A DNA stretch of 64,000 nt, from positions 83,718,218 through 83,782,217 of the forward strand of contig OX419755.1 of assembly GCA_948567375.1 (NCBI GenBank), in the 5' to 3' direction. The translations under genes and the position numbers were made by a program. This document shows, in pieces, positions 45,089-57,178 of this stretch (position 1 is the first letter of the stretch; every line of letters begins with the position of its first letter). The notes under the pieces were generated by a model. The model was not told the DNA's origin. It did not search any database and was given only the letters and a program-made list of their open reading frames with translations. The stretch comes from Lunularia cruciata (lineage: Eukaryota > Streptophyta > Marchantiopsida > Lunulariales > Lunulariaceae).

Positions 45089-48000
45089 AGCTTGATTAGT
45101 TCCAATGGGATTGAAGGCTTGACCTATGCAAGTTTGCTTCACTTGCAAGTTACGATATCTAATCGGGGTTGTAGGATTTTGGTTGATTCTGGAAGTTCAA
45201 AGAATTGCATGTCTATGCAAGTAGCAAAGGAATTGGGTATTGCTATCAAGCCAATGTTTGGAAGTAGTTTGATGATGGCGGATGGAAGAAAGGGTTCTAC
45301 ATTCCGTACCTCATATCCTATTACCTTCAAGATTGGGAAGGAGTATTTGGAGTGTATGAGGTTTGTAGTGGCACCTCTATACTATGATATCATTTTGGGT
45401 CTACCTTGGCTTGAACGTCATAAGGTTCAATTCAAATTAGACCCGATGACAAATTCAAGTACAACACCAAGGTAGAAATTTCCGATTAGGTTGTTTGGCA
45501 CCTCTGAGTAAGACGCCTAAGAAAAGTCAATCCCAAGATGGGAAGTTTGTCGAGAAGGTAGCCATAGAGCAAATTTGGAAGGGAGATGAGTCCCAAGATA
45601 GGAAGTTTGCCAAGAAGGCAACCATGGAGCAAGCTTGGAAGAGAGATGAGTCCCTGGAAGGGAAGTTTGTTAATGAAGCGGCCATAGAGCAAGCTTTGGA
45701 GGAAGATAAGTCTGTATTTGCGATGTGGATCAAGCCGATTGCACAAGAACAATCTGAGAAGGGCCAAGAGCCTCATCAAGCAATGGTTGATTGGATAGTT
45801 CAGGAGTTTGCGGATGTGTTTCTGGATGATCTGCCAAAGGGATTACCCTTTGATTGAGGTATACCCTTCAATCTAGGCATACCCTTCAAGATCGAGTTAT
45901 TGCCAAGGAGTACTCCAGTGAGTAGACCAATCTATCGGCTCTCACCAAAGGAGTTGGAGGAGTTGCGAACAACACTTATTGAGTTGTTGGAGAAGGATTT
46001 CATACAACATAGTACCTCTCCTTGGGGAGCACCGGTACTATTTGTTCCAAAGAAGGATGGAGGACTTTGTTTCTGTATTGATTACCATGGACTCAATAAG
46101 CAAACCGTGAAGAATGCATATCTCTTGCCTTGGATCAATGACCTGCTTGATCAACCAAGTGGAGTATGCTACTTTCCCAAGCTGGATCTTTGTAGCGGCT
46201 ATTGGCAAATTCCTATTGAAGGAGAGGACATGCAAAAGACTACCTTTTGCACAAGGTATAGATATTTTGAGTGGAGAGTTCTACCTTTTGGACTCACTAA
46301 TGCTCTAGCAGTCTTCATGGATCAGATGCATTGGGTGTTAGAGGGACTATTGGATTGGTCTGTGGTGGTGTTCTTAGATGATATCTTAATCTATAGCAAG
46401 ACAGAGGCAGAACACGTGAATCATGTGCGAGAAGTCCTAAGACGACTACGACAGTGGAAATTTTACTACAAGAAGTCAAAGTGTGCTTTTTGGTAGAAGG
46501 AGGTTACCTTCTTGGGTCATAAGATCTCATCATAGGGGATCAAGATGGAAGAAGAGAAGATCAAGGCCATTACTGATTGGCTTACCCCGAAGGATGCTAC
46601 AAAAGTACAAGCATTCAATGGATTGGCTAGTTTTTACCGATAGTTCATCCACTATTATGCTCATGTGGCTGCACCATTGACTGACCTCTTGGGAAAGAAC
46701 TCAAGCTTCCAGTGGATCACCAAGCATGAAGAAGCATTCCAGAAGTTAAAGCATATGGTGTCTTCAAGACCCATTCTTCAACCATATGATCCTCAACTAC
46801 CTTGTGTGGTTGATTTTGATGCTTCTAACTTTGCAATTGGAGTTGTGTTGCAACAAGAATTTCCAGATGGACTACATCCTATCGCCTTTGTGTCTTGCCG
46901 ACTAAATACAGCTTAAAGAAATTACTCCGCTCGAGATGAGGAACAACTTGCAATGGTATATGCCACCAAGGTATGGAGGCATTATCTCTTGGGGAAACAA
47001 GTGATCATGCAAACTGATCACAAGCCATTGTTGCAGACCTTACACTTGGAGCACATGAAGAGTCGGCATCATTGATAGGAAGAGCAACTCCAATTATTTG
47101 ACATCAAACTTGAGTAAAAACCAGGTCGGTTCCATGTCATCCCTGATGCTCAATCACGACGACCTGATTTGAAGGCTCTTCCTCTCATCACAGTGGCAAT
47201 TACAACAGTGTCCATTGACCCTAAGGTCCATAATGAGTTTCAATCAGCTCTACAACAAGATCCCTTCTTCCAAATGGTACACGGTTGTCTGATAGCATGC
47301 GACAAGGAGTATAACACCTTCTCCTTCAAGGAAGGCCTTTTATTCCATGCAGACCAAATCTATGTTCCAGCCAAAGGTGATCTTTGACTTGTGGGCCTTC
47401 AAGAAGCCCATGATTTACCAATAGCTGGTCACATGGGAGTGGACAAGACCTTGGGCACCCTCCAATGCCAATGGTGGTGGCCCAACATGACACAAGATGT
47501 TCAAGACTTTGTACGATCATGTGAGAGTTGCCAACGTAACAAGGCCAGCAACCAAAAGCCGAGTGGACTCCTTCAACCACTCGCCATTCCATCCACTCGC
47601 TGGGAGCATGTGAGCTTGGATCTTATCACATCCTTGCCAAAGACAAAACAAGGACACACCGCAATTGTGGTGTTTGTGGATAAGCTTAGTAAGCAAATCC
47701 ACTTGGCACAGCATACCATGGATGCTCCAACCTTAGCGCAAATCTACTTTAACAATGTCTTCCAACATCATGAGATGCCACGTGTACTCATCTCCGACCG
47801 TGATCCTCAATTTACCGGGAAGTTTTGGCAAGCACTCTTCTAGATCCTCGGCACCAAGCTTGCTTTGTCCATGGCCTATCATCCTCAAATTGATGGACAA
47901 ACCAAACGCGCAAATTGTACATTGGAGGATATGTTATGGGCCTTTGTTAATGTCCACTATACCAACTGGGATGAATGTCTTGCAGTTGCAGAATTTGCCT

Positions 48001-48771
48001 ACAACAATTCCAAACAGGCAAGCACCGGATTTTCTCTCTTCTTTCTCAATTTTGGCCAAGATCCGCTTGTTCCAGATTCTCTTCTTGCTCCCCCCTCCCT
48101 CTCAGGTTCCTCATACTTCCACATTCTTGACCACTATATCCCAATCTCTCCAACAAGCCCAGTCTCACTTCCTTGTTACTCAAAATTGCCAAAAACAATA
48201 TGCGGACCACCATCATCGTGATCTCACCTTTGAAGTTGGGGATAAAGTCATGCTATCCTCTAGTAACCTCCCTCTCCCACTTGATACTCAAGTTCGTAAA
48301 CTTGCTCCTAATTCGATAGGCCCCTTTGATATCACCCACATTGTCTTTCCTATTGCTTATTGACTTGCCTTGCCTTGTCACATGCGTATCCATCCTTACT
48401 TTCATATTTCCAAATTGAAACCCTTTATTCCTAAGCCCTCTTTCTTTTCCTCTCAAGTCCAACCTCCTCCTCTACCTGTCCCTATCAATGATCGTGAGGA
48501 GTACAAAGTTGATCGTATCCTTGCGCGTTGCCATATTCAACAAGGCCGTTGCCAACATACGAAGTATAAGGTCCTTTGGAAAGGGTATCCCCTTCATGAT
48601 GCCACATGGGAACCTCTTTCCTACCTCCAGAATGCACAGACGACCATCAAGGAATTTGAAGCTTCACTGGCAACGAGGACGTCACCAACTAGCGGCGGGG
48701 AAATATGTAACAATATGGAGTTTAGCGGCAAAGTTAGTAGGGCTTACAAATTAGAGAATAAGACAAAATAG
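45044..48771 (+). pseudogene. A3 pro-pol with chromodomain, decayed
   Basis: The protease keeps the Asp-Ser-Gly triplet (ILVDSGSSKNC) near 45184 and ILGLPWLE. A +1 shift near 45432 follows. RT 45900-46496 has [15 protein letters not shown]. RNase H 46665-47165, integrase 47391-48060 and chromodomain about 48497-48660 (YKVLWKGYP, TWEP) are all present. Breaks include TAG 46494, TAG 46535, TAA 46914, a stop near 47076, a stop near 47841 and an extra C near 48092. An 18-bp duplication near 45860-45890 lengthens the segment before RT. The frame ends inside the 3' LTR as in A1. Confidence 0.9.
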
Positions 48772-49129
48772 CCTAGAATATTCTAGAAGCATCTAAGAAG
48801 CTTCTTGGGAAGCTTCCCAACTAGTTAACTTGTGCCCTAAGCAGGTAGCTTCTAGAAAGAAATTTCTAGAAGCTTCTAACTAGCTTAGCTTGCACGCCAA
48901 GTAGGCGGCTTCTAGAAGGAAGCTTCTTGAGAAGCTTCCTAGTTAACTTGGCTTGCACTCCAAGAAAGCGGCTCAAGGAAGCTTCTTGAGAAGCTTCAAG
49001 GGTATTGTATGCTACTTATAAATACCAAAGCCAAAGCTCATGCTAGGCATTCGGAGTTTTCACCTCATTCAAGTGTCCCAATGTGAGTTTCCATTCTCCT
49101 ATTTCTCTCCTTGGTTTTGGTCTTTTACA
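48706..49129 (+). repeat. 3' LTR of A3
   Basis: TGTAACAATATGG to TCTTTTACA, the same 424-bp length as its partner, preceded by the purine tract GGCGGGGAAATA. Confidence 0.95.
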
Positions 49130-49441
49130 CCTTATCACAATGACCTGATTGGAAGACACTTCCTAAATCTCTCATAACAATAGTAATAACCACGGTGTTG
49201 ATTGACTCAAAGGTCCACATCAAGTTTAGGATTGCTTTATAGCAAGTGCAAAGCCATCTTGTAGCACATGACAAGAAATACAACACTTTCTCCTTCAAGC
49301 AAAACCTTCTATTTTATGAGAACCAGATCTATATTCCAACTTTGGGTGATCTACAACTTGTGTGGCTTCAAGAGGCCTATGATTTACCAATCACTAATCG
49401 CATAGGTGTGGACAAAATGTTGAGCACCTTACAATGTTAAT
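49130..49441 (+). pseudogene. A2 RNase H end and integrase start
   Basis: Continues exactly where A2 was cut: the sequence equivalent to LSRRPDLKSLPL, then HLVAHDKKYNTFSFKQNLLFYENQIYIP (49255-49345) and LVWLQEAYDLPI, the start of the integrase zinc region. Cut at 49441 by A4 within the LQxxWWWPN block. Confidence 0.85.
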
Positions 49442-49852
49442 TGTAAAAGATAGAGGAAAAAAAAGGAGAATGGAAAGTGAAAGATCACATTGGGGCTCTT
49501 GAATGAGGCGAAACTCTAAATGCCTAGCATGAGCTTGGGCTTTGTTATTTATAAAGAGCATCCAAGGCTCTTGAGAAGCTTCTTAAGCCTCTTTCTTGGG
49601 GTGCAAGTCAAGTTAACCAAGAAGCTTCTCAAGAAGTTTCCTTCTAGAAGCTACCTACTTGGCATGCAAGCTAAGCTAGTTAGAAGCTTCCCAAGAAGCT
49701 TACTCCTAGAAGTCATCACTTGATGTGCATGTTACTCAATACTTGGAAGGTACCAAGTAACTTCCTAGCTTCTTGAATATTTTAGGCTAATTTGGCCTAC
49801 TTTCTACTTTTTTAGCAATGACTAACTCATCAATAAATTCCATATTGTTACA
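49442..49852 (-). repeat. 3' LTR of A4 (minus strand)
   Basis: TGTAAAAGATAG on the + strand is the complement of the family LTR end. The + strand edge TTGTTACA at 49845-49852 is the complement of its TGTAACAA start. The purine tract (RC of TATTCTCCCATTGC) follows. Confidence 0.88.
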
Positions 49853-49860
49853 TATTCTCC

Positions 49861-50950
49861 CATTGCTAGTTGGTGACATTGGTGTCACCATTGAAGTTTC
49901 AAACTCTTGGATGGCCATTTGTGCATTCTAGAGATAAGAAAGAGGCTCCCAAGTGGCATCATGAAAGGGATCTAAAGGACTTTGTACTCTGTATGTTATT
50001 GATAGCGTCATTGAATATGGTGACATGCAAGGATACAATCAACTTCATACTCTTCATGATCATTGAAAGGGATAGGAGGAGGAGAGGAGGTTGGCCACAA
50101 GAGGAAAAAAAGATGGATTAGGAACAAAGAGTTCCGACTTGGAAATATGAAAGACATGGTGGATGTGCATATGACAAGGCAAGGCAAGGCAAGTCAATAG
50201 GAGAAAGATTTGGGTAACATCAAGAGAGCCTATCTAATTAGGAGTAAATTTACGGACTTGGAAGGGTAGGCTACTAAACAAGAGCATTACCTTATTATTC
50301 ACTTGAAAGGTGAGATCACAATGATGGAGGTTTGTATATTGTTTCTGATGATTTTTTGGGCAACAAGGAGATGAGATTGGCGTGTTGGAGAGATTGGGAT
50401 ATGGTGGGCAAGAAGGTGGAAGTACAAGGAACATGAGATAGCGGAGGAGAAAGAAGGAAATTTGGAACAAGTGGATCTTGGCTAAAATTAAGGAAGAAAA
50501 GAGAGAATCCAGTGCTTGCTTGTTTGGAATTATTGTATGCAAACTCTACAACTGCAAGACATTCATCCCAATTGGTATGGTGAATGTTGATAAAGTAATG
50601 AAGCATATCCACCAAGGCGTGATTTGCACATTCAGTTTGTCCATTAGTTTGAGGATGATAGGCCATGGACAAAAGCAAGCTTGGTGTTGAGTATCTAGAA
50701 GAGTGCTTGCCAAAAAATTTCTAGTGAATCAAAGATGAGTACATGAGGCATCCCATGATGCTTGAAGACAATGTTGAAGTGGATCTACGCCACTATTGGA
50801 GCATCCATGATATCAAAGGTTAGTGCCAAATGGATTTGCTTACTAAGCTTATTCACAAACACCAAAATTGATATGTGATCTTGCTTCATCTTGGGCAAGG
50901 ATGTGATGGGATCTAAGCTCACATGTTCCTAACAAGCATATGGAATGGGG
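49861..50950 (-). pseudogene. A4 chromodomain and integrase C-terminal part
   Basis: Minus-strand reading gives the integrase GKY-like segment with YHPQTNGQTECANHAL, EFAYNNSKQASTGFSLFFLNFSQDPLVP (about 50400-50660), and VNNKVMLLFSSL. The degraded chromodomain region is around 49900-50100. Frames shift repeatedly. Confidence 0.8.
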
Positions 50951-50955
50951 AGTGG

Positions 50956-51695
50956 TGTAATACCAAGAGCTAGCCATATGATCTAGCTGTGAAATTCATT
51001 TGGTAACATTGGGAATGATGTTATACATGATGGTCAAAATAGATCAGATAGAAGTATCACCAAAAGGATACTTCTACTAATAGGGCAAAAACCAAAATAG
51101 ACTTGAAAACCTTAGAACCAATAGCTAGACATATGATTTAAATGTGAGAATTGGTTTGGTAATACCTAAAAGGATGATACACATGATGGACCTGAATAGA
51201 TCAGAAAAAGGTATCACCAAAAGGAACTTCTACTAATAGAGTAGGAACCAAAATATGCCTAAAATCTTTAAAGGCAATTTTGGAGGCCTAAATGGATAAA
51301 TTAGGCCTAAAAATGTGCAAATTTTCTCCCCAAGGGAAGAGTAGCTAGCCTTCACTCCCCCTTGCTTTGTCTCATCAAGAGCTTTCCAATGGTACCTCAC
51401 TCACATGATTTTGAGATTCCTACATAAAGATTCCCTCTGGTCAAAGCTTGTTTGACCAACCAGATAGGACCAGGATCGACATGTCACCCATCCAAGTAAG
51501 TAATCCAAGGGTGGAGCTTGCTGACATGTCACCTATCAATGTGCCTAATCCTAGGGTGGAGCTTCCTTGGAGGAGATCCTCTTTGTCTATATAATAAAGA
51601 GAAGGTGCTCCTTTGGGGCATTAGAGGTGGAGTGAAAAATTGTGTGTTTTTCAAGATGTGTTTCTTCTTAGGTCTCATATCCTTAGAGTATTACA
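50956..51695 (+). mobile_element. Second solo LTR of the TGTAATAC family, inside A4
   Basis: Starts TGTAATACCAAG and ends GAGTATTACA, flanked by AGTGG at 50951-50955 and 51696-51700. The matching uninterrupted site in A1 (complement of about 37065-37090) has a single AGTGG, an independent empty-site proof. It is similar along its whole length to 13100-13841, including the internal tandem duplication and the CTATATAATAAAG promoter box. The two copies are solo LTRs with different target duplications, so they were separate insertions. Confidence 0.94.
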
Positions 51696-51700
51696 AGTGG

Positions 51701-53460
51701 TTGAAGGAGTCCATTTGGTTTTTGGTTGCTAGCTTTGTTGCATTGACAACTCTCACAAGATTGGACAAACTCTCAAACATCTTGTGACATGTTGGATTAC
51801 CACCATTGGCATTGGAGGGTACCCAAGGTCTTGTCCACACCCATGTGACCAACGATTGGTAAGTCATGGGCTTCTTGGAAGGGAACAAGTTGGAGCCTTG
51901 GCTAGAACATAGATCCGCTTTTCACAAAATAGAAGGCCTTCCTTGAAGGAGAAGGTGTTGTACTCCTTGTTGCATGTTGCAAGACAACCTTGTACTATCT
52001 AAAAGAAAAGAAATCTTGTTGTAAAGTTATCCTAAACTTGGTTTTGACTTTGGGGTCTACTAGTATCATCATAATTGCCATTGTGATGAGAGGAAGTGTC
52101 TTCAAATCAGGTTTTTGTGATAAGGCATTGGGGATGACATGGAATCAATTGGGTTTGTACTCAAGTTTGATGTCAAAAAATTTTAGTTGTTCCTTCCTTT
52201 AGTGGTGTCGACTCTTCATGTGTTCCAAATAAAATATCTGCAACAAGGGCTTGTGATCAGTTTGTATGATCAATTGTTTTTCCAAGAGATAATGCTTCCA
52301 TACCTTGGTGGCATATACTATTGCTAGTTGTTCTTGATCTCAAGTAGAGTAATTCCTTTCTATTGTATTTAGTTGGTGGGCTATATGTCAATGGGATATA
52401 ACCCATCTATGAATTCTTGCTACAACATGGCTCTAATCGTAAATTTAGAAGCATCAAAATCAACCATACAAGGTAGTTAAGGATCATATGGTTGCAGAAT
52501 GGGTTTGGAAGAATGGGTTTTGAAGAAACCATATGTTTTAGCTTCTAGAATGCTTCTTTGTGCTTGGTGGTCCATTGAAAGCTCAAATTCTTTTCCAAGA
52601 GGTTGGTCAATGGTGGAGCCACAGCATAGTAGTGGATGAACCATTGGTAAAAACTTCCCACTGCATTAAATACTTATACTTCTATAGCATCCTTTGGATA
52701 GACCAATCAATAATGGCCTTGATTTTCTCCTCTTCCATCTTGATCCCCTCCAATGAGGTTTGTGATCCAAGAAGGTAACTTCCTTTTGCCAAAAGGCACA
52801 CTTTGACTTCTTGTAGTAAAATTTCCACTTACGTAGTCATCTTAGGACTTCTCACATGTGCTTTGTATGTTCTATCTCTATCTTGTTATATATTAAAATA
52901 TCATCCAAGAACACCATGTACCAATCCAATAGCCCATCCAACACTTAATGCATCTGATCCATGAAGACTATTGAATCATTAGTGAGCCTAAAAGGCATAC
53001 TCTCCACTCAAAATGCCCATTCCTTGTGTGAAAGGTAGTCTTTTGTACATCTTCTCTATCAATGGGAATCTGCCAATAACCACTTCAAAGATCCAACTTG
53101 GAGAAATATTGTGCACCACTTAATTGATCAAGTAAGTCATCAATTTGAGGCAAAGGATATGCATTCTTCATTGTTTTTTTTTATTGAGGTCACAATAATC
53201 AGTATAGAAGCAAGGTACTCCATCCTTCTTTGGAACAAATAGTATTGGTGGTCCCCAAGGAGATATACTATGTCATATGAAATCTTTCTCCAACAACTTT
53301 GTTGGTGTTGTTCAAAGTTCATCCAACTCCTTTGGTGAGAGTTGATAGATTGGTCTACTCACTAGAGTACTTGGCAATAACTCAATTTTGAAGGGCATAC
53401 CATGATCAGAGGGTAATCCCTTCAATAGATCATCCAAAAACACATTTGAAAACTCTTGGA
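51701..53460 (-). pseudogene. A4 integrase N-part, RNase H and RT, minus strand
   Basis: Read backwards, it matches A1 integrase (zinc region and RDPRFTG upstream part), RNase H around 52240-52520 and RT around 52580-53420. The LFVPKKD-equivalent (TTTGTTCCAAAGAAGG complement) is near 53226-53245 and the RPIYxLSPKELDEL equivalent near 53310-53370. The block before MPFKI has CAT (His) where A1, A2 and A3 have TGA (53401-53410). Stops and shifts abound. Confidence 0.82.
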
Positions 53461-53499
53461 CTAGTTGATCAACCATTGCTTGATGAGGCTTTTGATCTT

Positions 53500-54095
53500 C
53501 TCATATCCTTCATGCACAATTGGCTTGATCCACATTGTACAATAGATTTATCTTCCTTCAAAGCTTGTGCTATGGTTGCTTCATTAACAAAATTTCCATC
53601 TTGGTATTTATCTTCCTTCAAAGCTTGCTCTATATGTGTTTTTTAATAAAATTTCTATCTTTGGACTCACTATTCTTAGATGTCTTACTCAAAGGTGCTA
53701 AAAAATCTAATTGGAAATTCCTACCTTGGTGTTATATTTAATTTTTATCATTGGTTCCAATCAAATTGAATTTTATGATGTTCAAGCCAAGGTAGATCTT
53801 AAATGATATCATAGTGTAGAGGTGCCACTACAAACCTCATACACTCCACATACTCCTTCCCAATCTTGAAGGCAACAAGGTACAAGGTACATAATGCAAA
53901 ACCCTTTCTACCATCTGCCATCATCAATCTATATCTAATTATTGGCTTCATAGGAATACTTAATTTCTTTGCTAATTGCATAGACATTCAATTCTTTGAA
54001 CTTCTAGAATCAACCAAAATCCTACAATCAAAATTAGATATCATACCTTGCAAGTGAAGCAAGTTTGCATAGGTCAAGCCTTCAATACCATTGGA
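53500..54095 (-). pseudogene. A4 linker repeats and protease, minus strand
   Basis: Linker units at about 53530-53670. The protease is well conserved at 53799-53987 (MMADGRKGFALC, FKIGKEYVECMRFVVAPLHYDII). The triplet at the DSG position reads within ILVDSRSSKN near 54000-54030, so the Gly is changed. Confidence 0.8.
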
Positions 54096-54099
54096 ACTA

Positions 54100-55330
54100 A
54101 TCAAGTTCTTAATAGGTGGCTTGAAATCTCGTATTGGGATTCTTTGTTTCTTTGATCATTCCATTCCATAAACTCCATTTGGGCAATTTGTCTAGATCAT
54201 CTATTCTTGAATGGACATTCAGCAATGCAATGTCCAATTTGGTGATAATAAATACAACCACCATTTTTCCATAATCTTTCCTAATGGATCGTGCCAAGTG
54301 GTCTTTGTTGGATGGCATCAATCTCCATTGGTGTTGGTTCTTCCACCCATGTGTAATGTGTTGGTGGGTGAAGATCAAGGTCAAGACCAAGTTGTTACAA
54401 CCAAGGAATCAAAGCATTCAACCAACTACATAGCTTCTTCCAAGTATTTTGCCGCCTGCATAGTCACTTCTGATTTGATTCATGACTTCAAGCACCTCAC
54501 AAATCAATCTAGAGTTTCACCATCTAATATATCTAGAATCTGCATAATGGTGTTTTGGAATTGTGTGATAAAACTTCTTACAAGACCAATCTGCTTCAAC
54601 TCTACCAACTTATCTTGTGTGACTCGTATGGCATTTATAGTTTGGAATCATCTAATTATTGCATCCTTGAATTCTTTTCATATCAAGATTGGCACAAAAA
54701 ATTGCCATTTAGCTTGCTCTACTCAAAATTGTCACTATAGTTTTGCCATTCTATCCAATTGACTTGAAGCTAAGAGAATCTATTTTTGGTCATCTTGAAG
54801 ATTTGTAACCTCAAAATAATATTCACAATCAATTTCAAGGCTAGAAATATTCAAGGTGAATAGAAATAGATTCTCTTAGCTTCAAGCCAATTGGATGGAA
54901 TGGCAAAACTACGGTGGCAATTTTGATAAGAGTGAGCTAAGCTATAATATTTTTGTGTCAATCTTGACATGGGAAGAATTCAAGGGTTGCAATAAATCTA
55001 CCATGTAGTGGAGATTTTTATTGATCCACTACGTTTGAGAGATTCTTGTCATCAAATACCTTACATTTTGGAAATTGGATTTACTCTTCTCCTTCTTGAA
55101 ATGGTGCTCTCTCTCTACGTGCTCTTGTCGTTGGTAGTGTTGTTCATCCAACAATTGACTAAGGTTCTTGATTTGTTGTTGCATAGCAATGATAGCCTTG
55201 AGCATTGCCGCTTTGGTTACTACTTTATTACACTACACCTAATTTATCTAAATGGACACATAGATGCAACACATCTACCATTCTCCATAAGTTACAATCA
55301 AAAGTACCAAGGGTTTCTTAAGACAAGGTG
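54100..55330 (-). pseudogene. A4 gag, minus strand
   Basis: Minus-strand reading includes the zinc-knuckle region near 54205-54260 (YYHQIGHCIAEC-like, first Cys altered), the segment with MEIDAIQQRPLG near 54295-54330, and core gag back to about 55200. At the mid-gag site that is TGA in A1, A2 and A3 this copy has TGG. A short internal duplication of the LLASSQLDGMAK-coding stretch appears, inverted, at 54840-54930. Confidence 0.75.
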
Positions 55331-55483
55331 ATTACATTCAAAAAATTCTACTAAAATTGTGAGATGATAAATTGCATAAAATAATTTTTGGGTATAACAC
55401 AGACATGAAAATCCTAATGGTTTGGTGGAAATGAATTTGGTGGTCCATAAATTCCATCCATTCCATTCTTTCTCTAATACCAA

Positions 55484-55948
55484 TGTAAAAGACCAAGGAG
55501 AGAAATAAGAGAATAAAAAGTGAAAGATCACATTGGGACTCTTGAATGAGTGAAACTCCAAATGCCTAGCATTAGCTTGGGCTTTGGTATTTATAGAGAG
55601 CATATAGCTCTCTTGAGAAGTTTCTCAAGAAGCTTCCTAAACCACTTTCTTAGAGTGCAAGCCAAGTTAACCAAGAAGCTTCCTTCTAGAAGTCATCTAC
55701 TTGGCATGCAAGCTAAGCTAGTTAGAAGCTTCCTTCTATAAGCTATGTACTCGGGGTGCAAGCTAAGCTAGCCGGTAAGCTTCCCAAGAAGCTTCCTTCT
55801 AGAGGTCACCACTTGGTATGCATGTTACTCAATACTTGGAAGGTACCAAGTAACTTCTTAGATACTTCTAAAATATTCTAGGCTAATTTTGCCTACTTGC
55901 TACTTTGTTAGGCTTGACTAACTTGTCAGTAAACTCCATATTGTTACA
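55484..55948 (-). repeat. 5' LTR of A4 (minus strand)
   Basis: + strand runs TGTAAAAGACCAAGGAG to AACTCCATATTGTTACA. A decayed primer site (complement of TCTCTAATACCA) lies just left of it, at 55471-55482. It contains two copies of the AAGCTAAGCTAG-CTTCC segment, making it longer than its partner. Confidence 0.9.
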
Positions 55949-57178
55949 TCAATGGTGGTGGCCAAACATGGCACAAGAGGTTCAAGAGTTTGTCCAATCT
56001 TGTGAGAGTTGCTAACGCAACAAGATAGCCAACCAAAACCAAGTGAACTATTGCAACGACTTTCAATTCCATATGCTTGATGGGAATATGTAAGCTTAGA
56101 CCTCATTACATCCTTGCCAAAGATCAACCAAGGCCATATAGCAATTATGACATGCGTGAATTTTCTTGCTAAGCTCAAAAAGCAAATTCACATGGCACCT
56201 ACCATGGATATAATAGATGCTCTGACCTTGGCCCAAATCTACTTTGATATGGTCTTTAAAAACCATGGGATGCCAAGGGTTCTCATCTTTGATTGTTATC
56301 TTCAATTTATTAGAAAATTTTGGCAAGCACTCTTCAAGCGACTTGGCACTAAACTTTCTTTATCTATGGCCTATCATCCTCAAACTAATGGGCAAACCAA
56401 ACAAGCTAATCATACCGTGGAAGATATGTTACATACCTTTGTCAATGTTCATCACACCAATTGAGATACTTGTCTTGCAGTTGCCAAATTTACATATAAT
56501 AATTCCAAGCATGCAAGTATAGGATTCTCTCCTTTTCTTTTCAATTATGGACAAGATCCACTTGTTCTCAATTCCCTTCTTACTCCACCCTTGTCTCATG
56601 TCCCTCATACTTCAACCTTCTTGTCTAAGATATGTCCATCCTTACACCAAGCCAAGTCTCATCTTCTTGTCACCCAAATGCAATATATTGAAGACATCAT
56701 TGTGATCTCACCTTTCAATTAAGTGATAGGGTAATACTTTCCTCAAATAACCTCTCTCTCCCTCTTGACACTCAAGTTCTTAAACTTGTTCTCAACTGTC
56801 CACTTGATTGTACTCAAATCATTCTTTTATTGCCTACCGACTTGCCCTTCCTATTCATATATGGATGCATCTTATCTTCCATGTTTCCAAGTTAAACCCC
56901 CTTATTTCTAACCCATCTTCATTTCCTACTTGCATCCAAATCCCTCCTCCTCCAATCCGTATTTATGATCATGAAGAATATGAAGTTGATCATATACTTG
57001 TACACTGATAGCCAATATGCCTGACATCCAATATGCCCACTAATGAGACATTGAATATAAGATTTAAGGATATCCTCTTAACAATGCCACATGGAGAGCA
57101 TCTTTCTCATGTTCATAATACACAAGCAATTATACAAGTGTTTGGAGATTCCATAAGGATGAAGATATTACCAACAAG
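55949..57178 (+). pseudogene. A2 integrase and chromodomain, decayed
   Basis: Resumes with the WWWPN block (55955), then CQRNK-like zinc region, SLDLITSLPKINQGHIAI (about 56096-56150), MVFKNHGMPRVLIFD (56250-56290), YHPQTNGQTKQANHTVEDMLHTFVNVHHTN (56370-56462), HVSKLNPL (56880-56905) and the chromodomain start DHEEYEVDHIL (56967-57000). It is broken by stops and by a gap after the chromodomain start. Confidence 0.87.

Larger units (their letters stand above)
43465..49129 (+). mobile_element. Family-A chromovirus A3, full length
   Basis: 5665 bp with 424-bp LTRs, primer site, gag, pro-pol, chromodomain and polypurine tract. Flanked by perfect CCTTA duplications at 43460-43464 and 49130-49134. 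Joining the flanks restores A2 RNase H. The LTRs differ at about 14 positions by eye (about 3%), slightly more than A1, and the coding region carries more stops, so it is a little older. Confidence 0.95.
49442..55948 (-). mobile_element. Family-A element A4, minus strand, interrupted by a solo LTR
   Basis: Both LTRs, read on the minus strand, begin TGTAACAATATGG and end TTTTACA. The order on the minus strand is LTR (55948-55484), primer site, gag, protease, RT, RNase H, integrase, chromodomain, LTR (49852-49442). Flanks are TTAAT (49437-49441) and TCAAT (55949-55953), a 5-bp duplication with one change; joining them restores the A2 integrase WWWPN block. Extensive decay and unequal LTR lengths (411 and 465 bp) show it is older than A1 and A3. 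A 740-bp solo LTR of another family is inserted at 50956. Confidence 0.9.
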
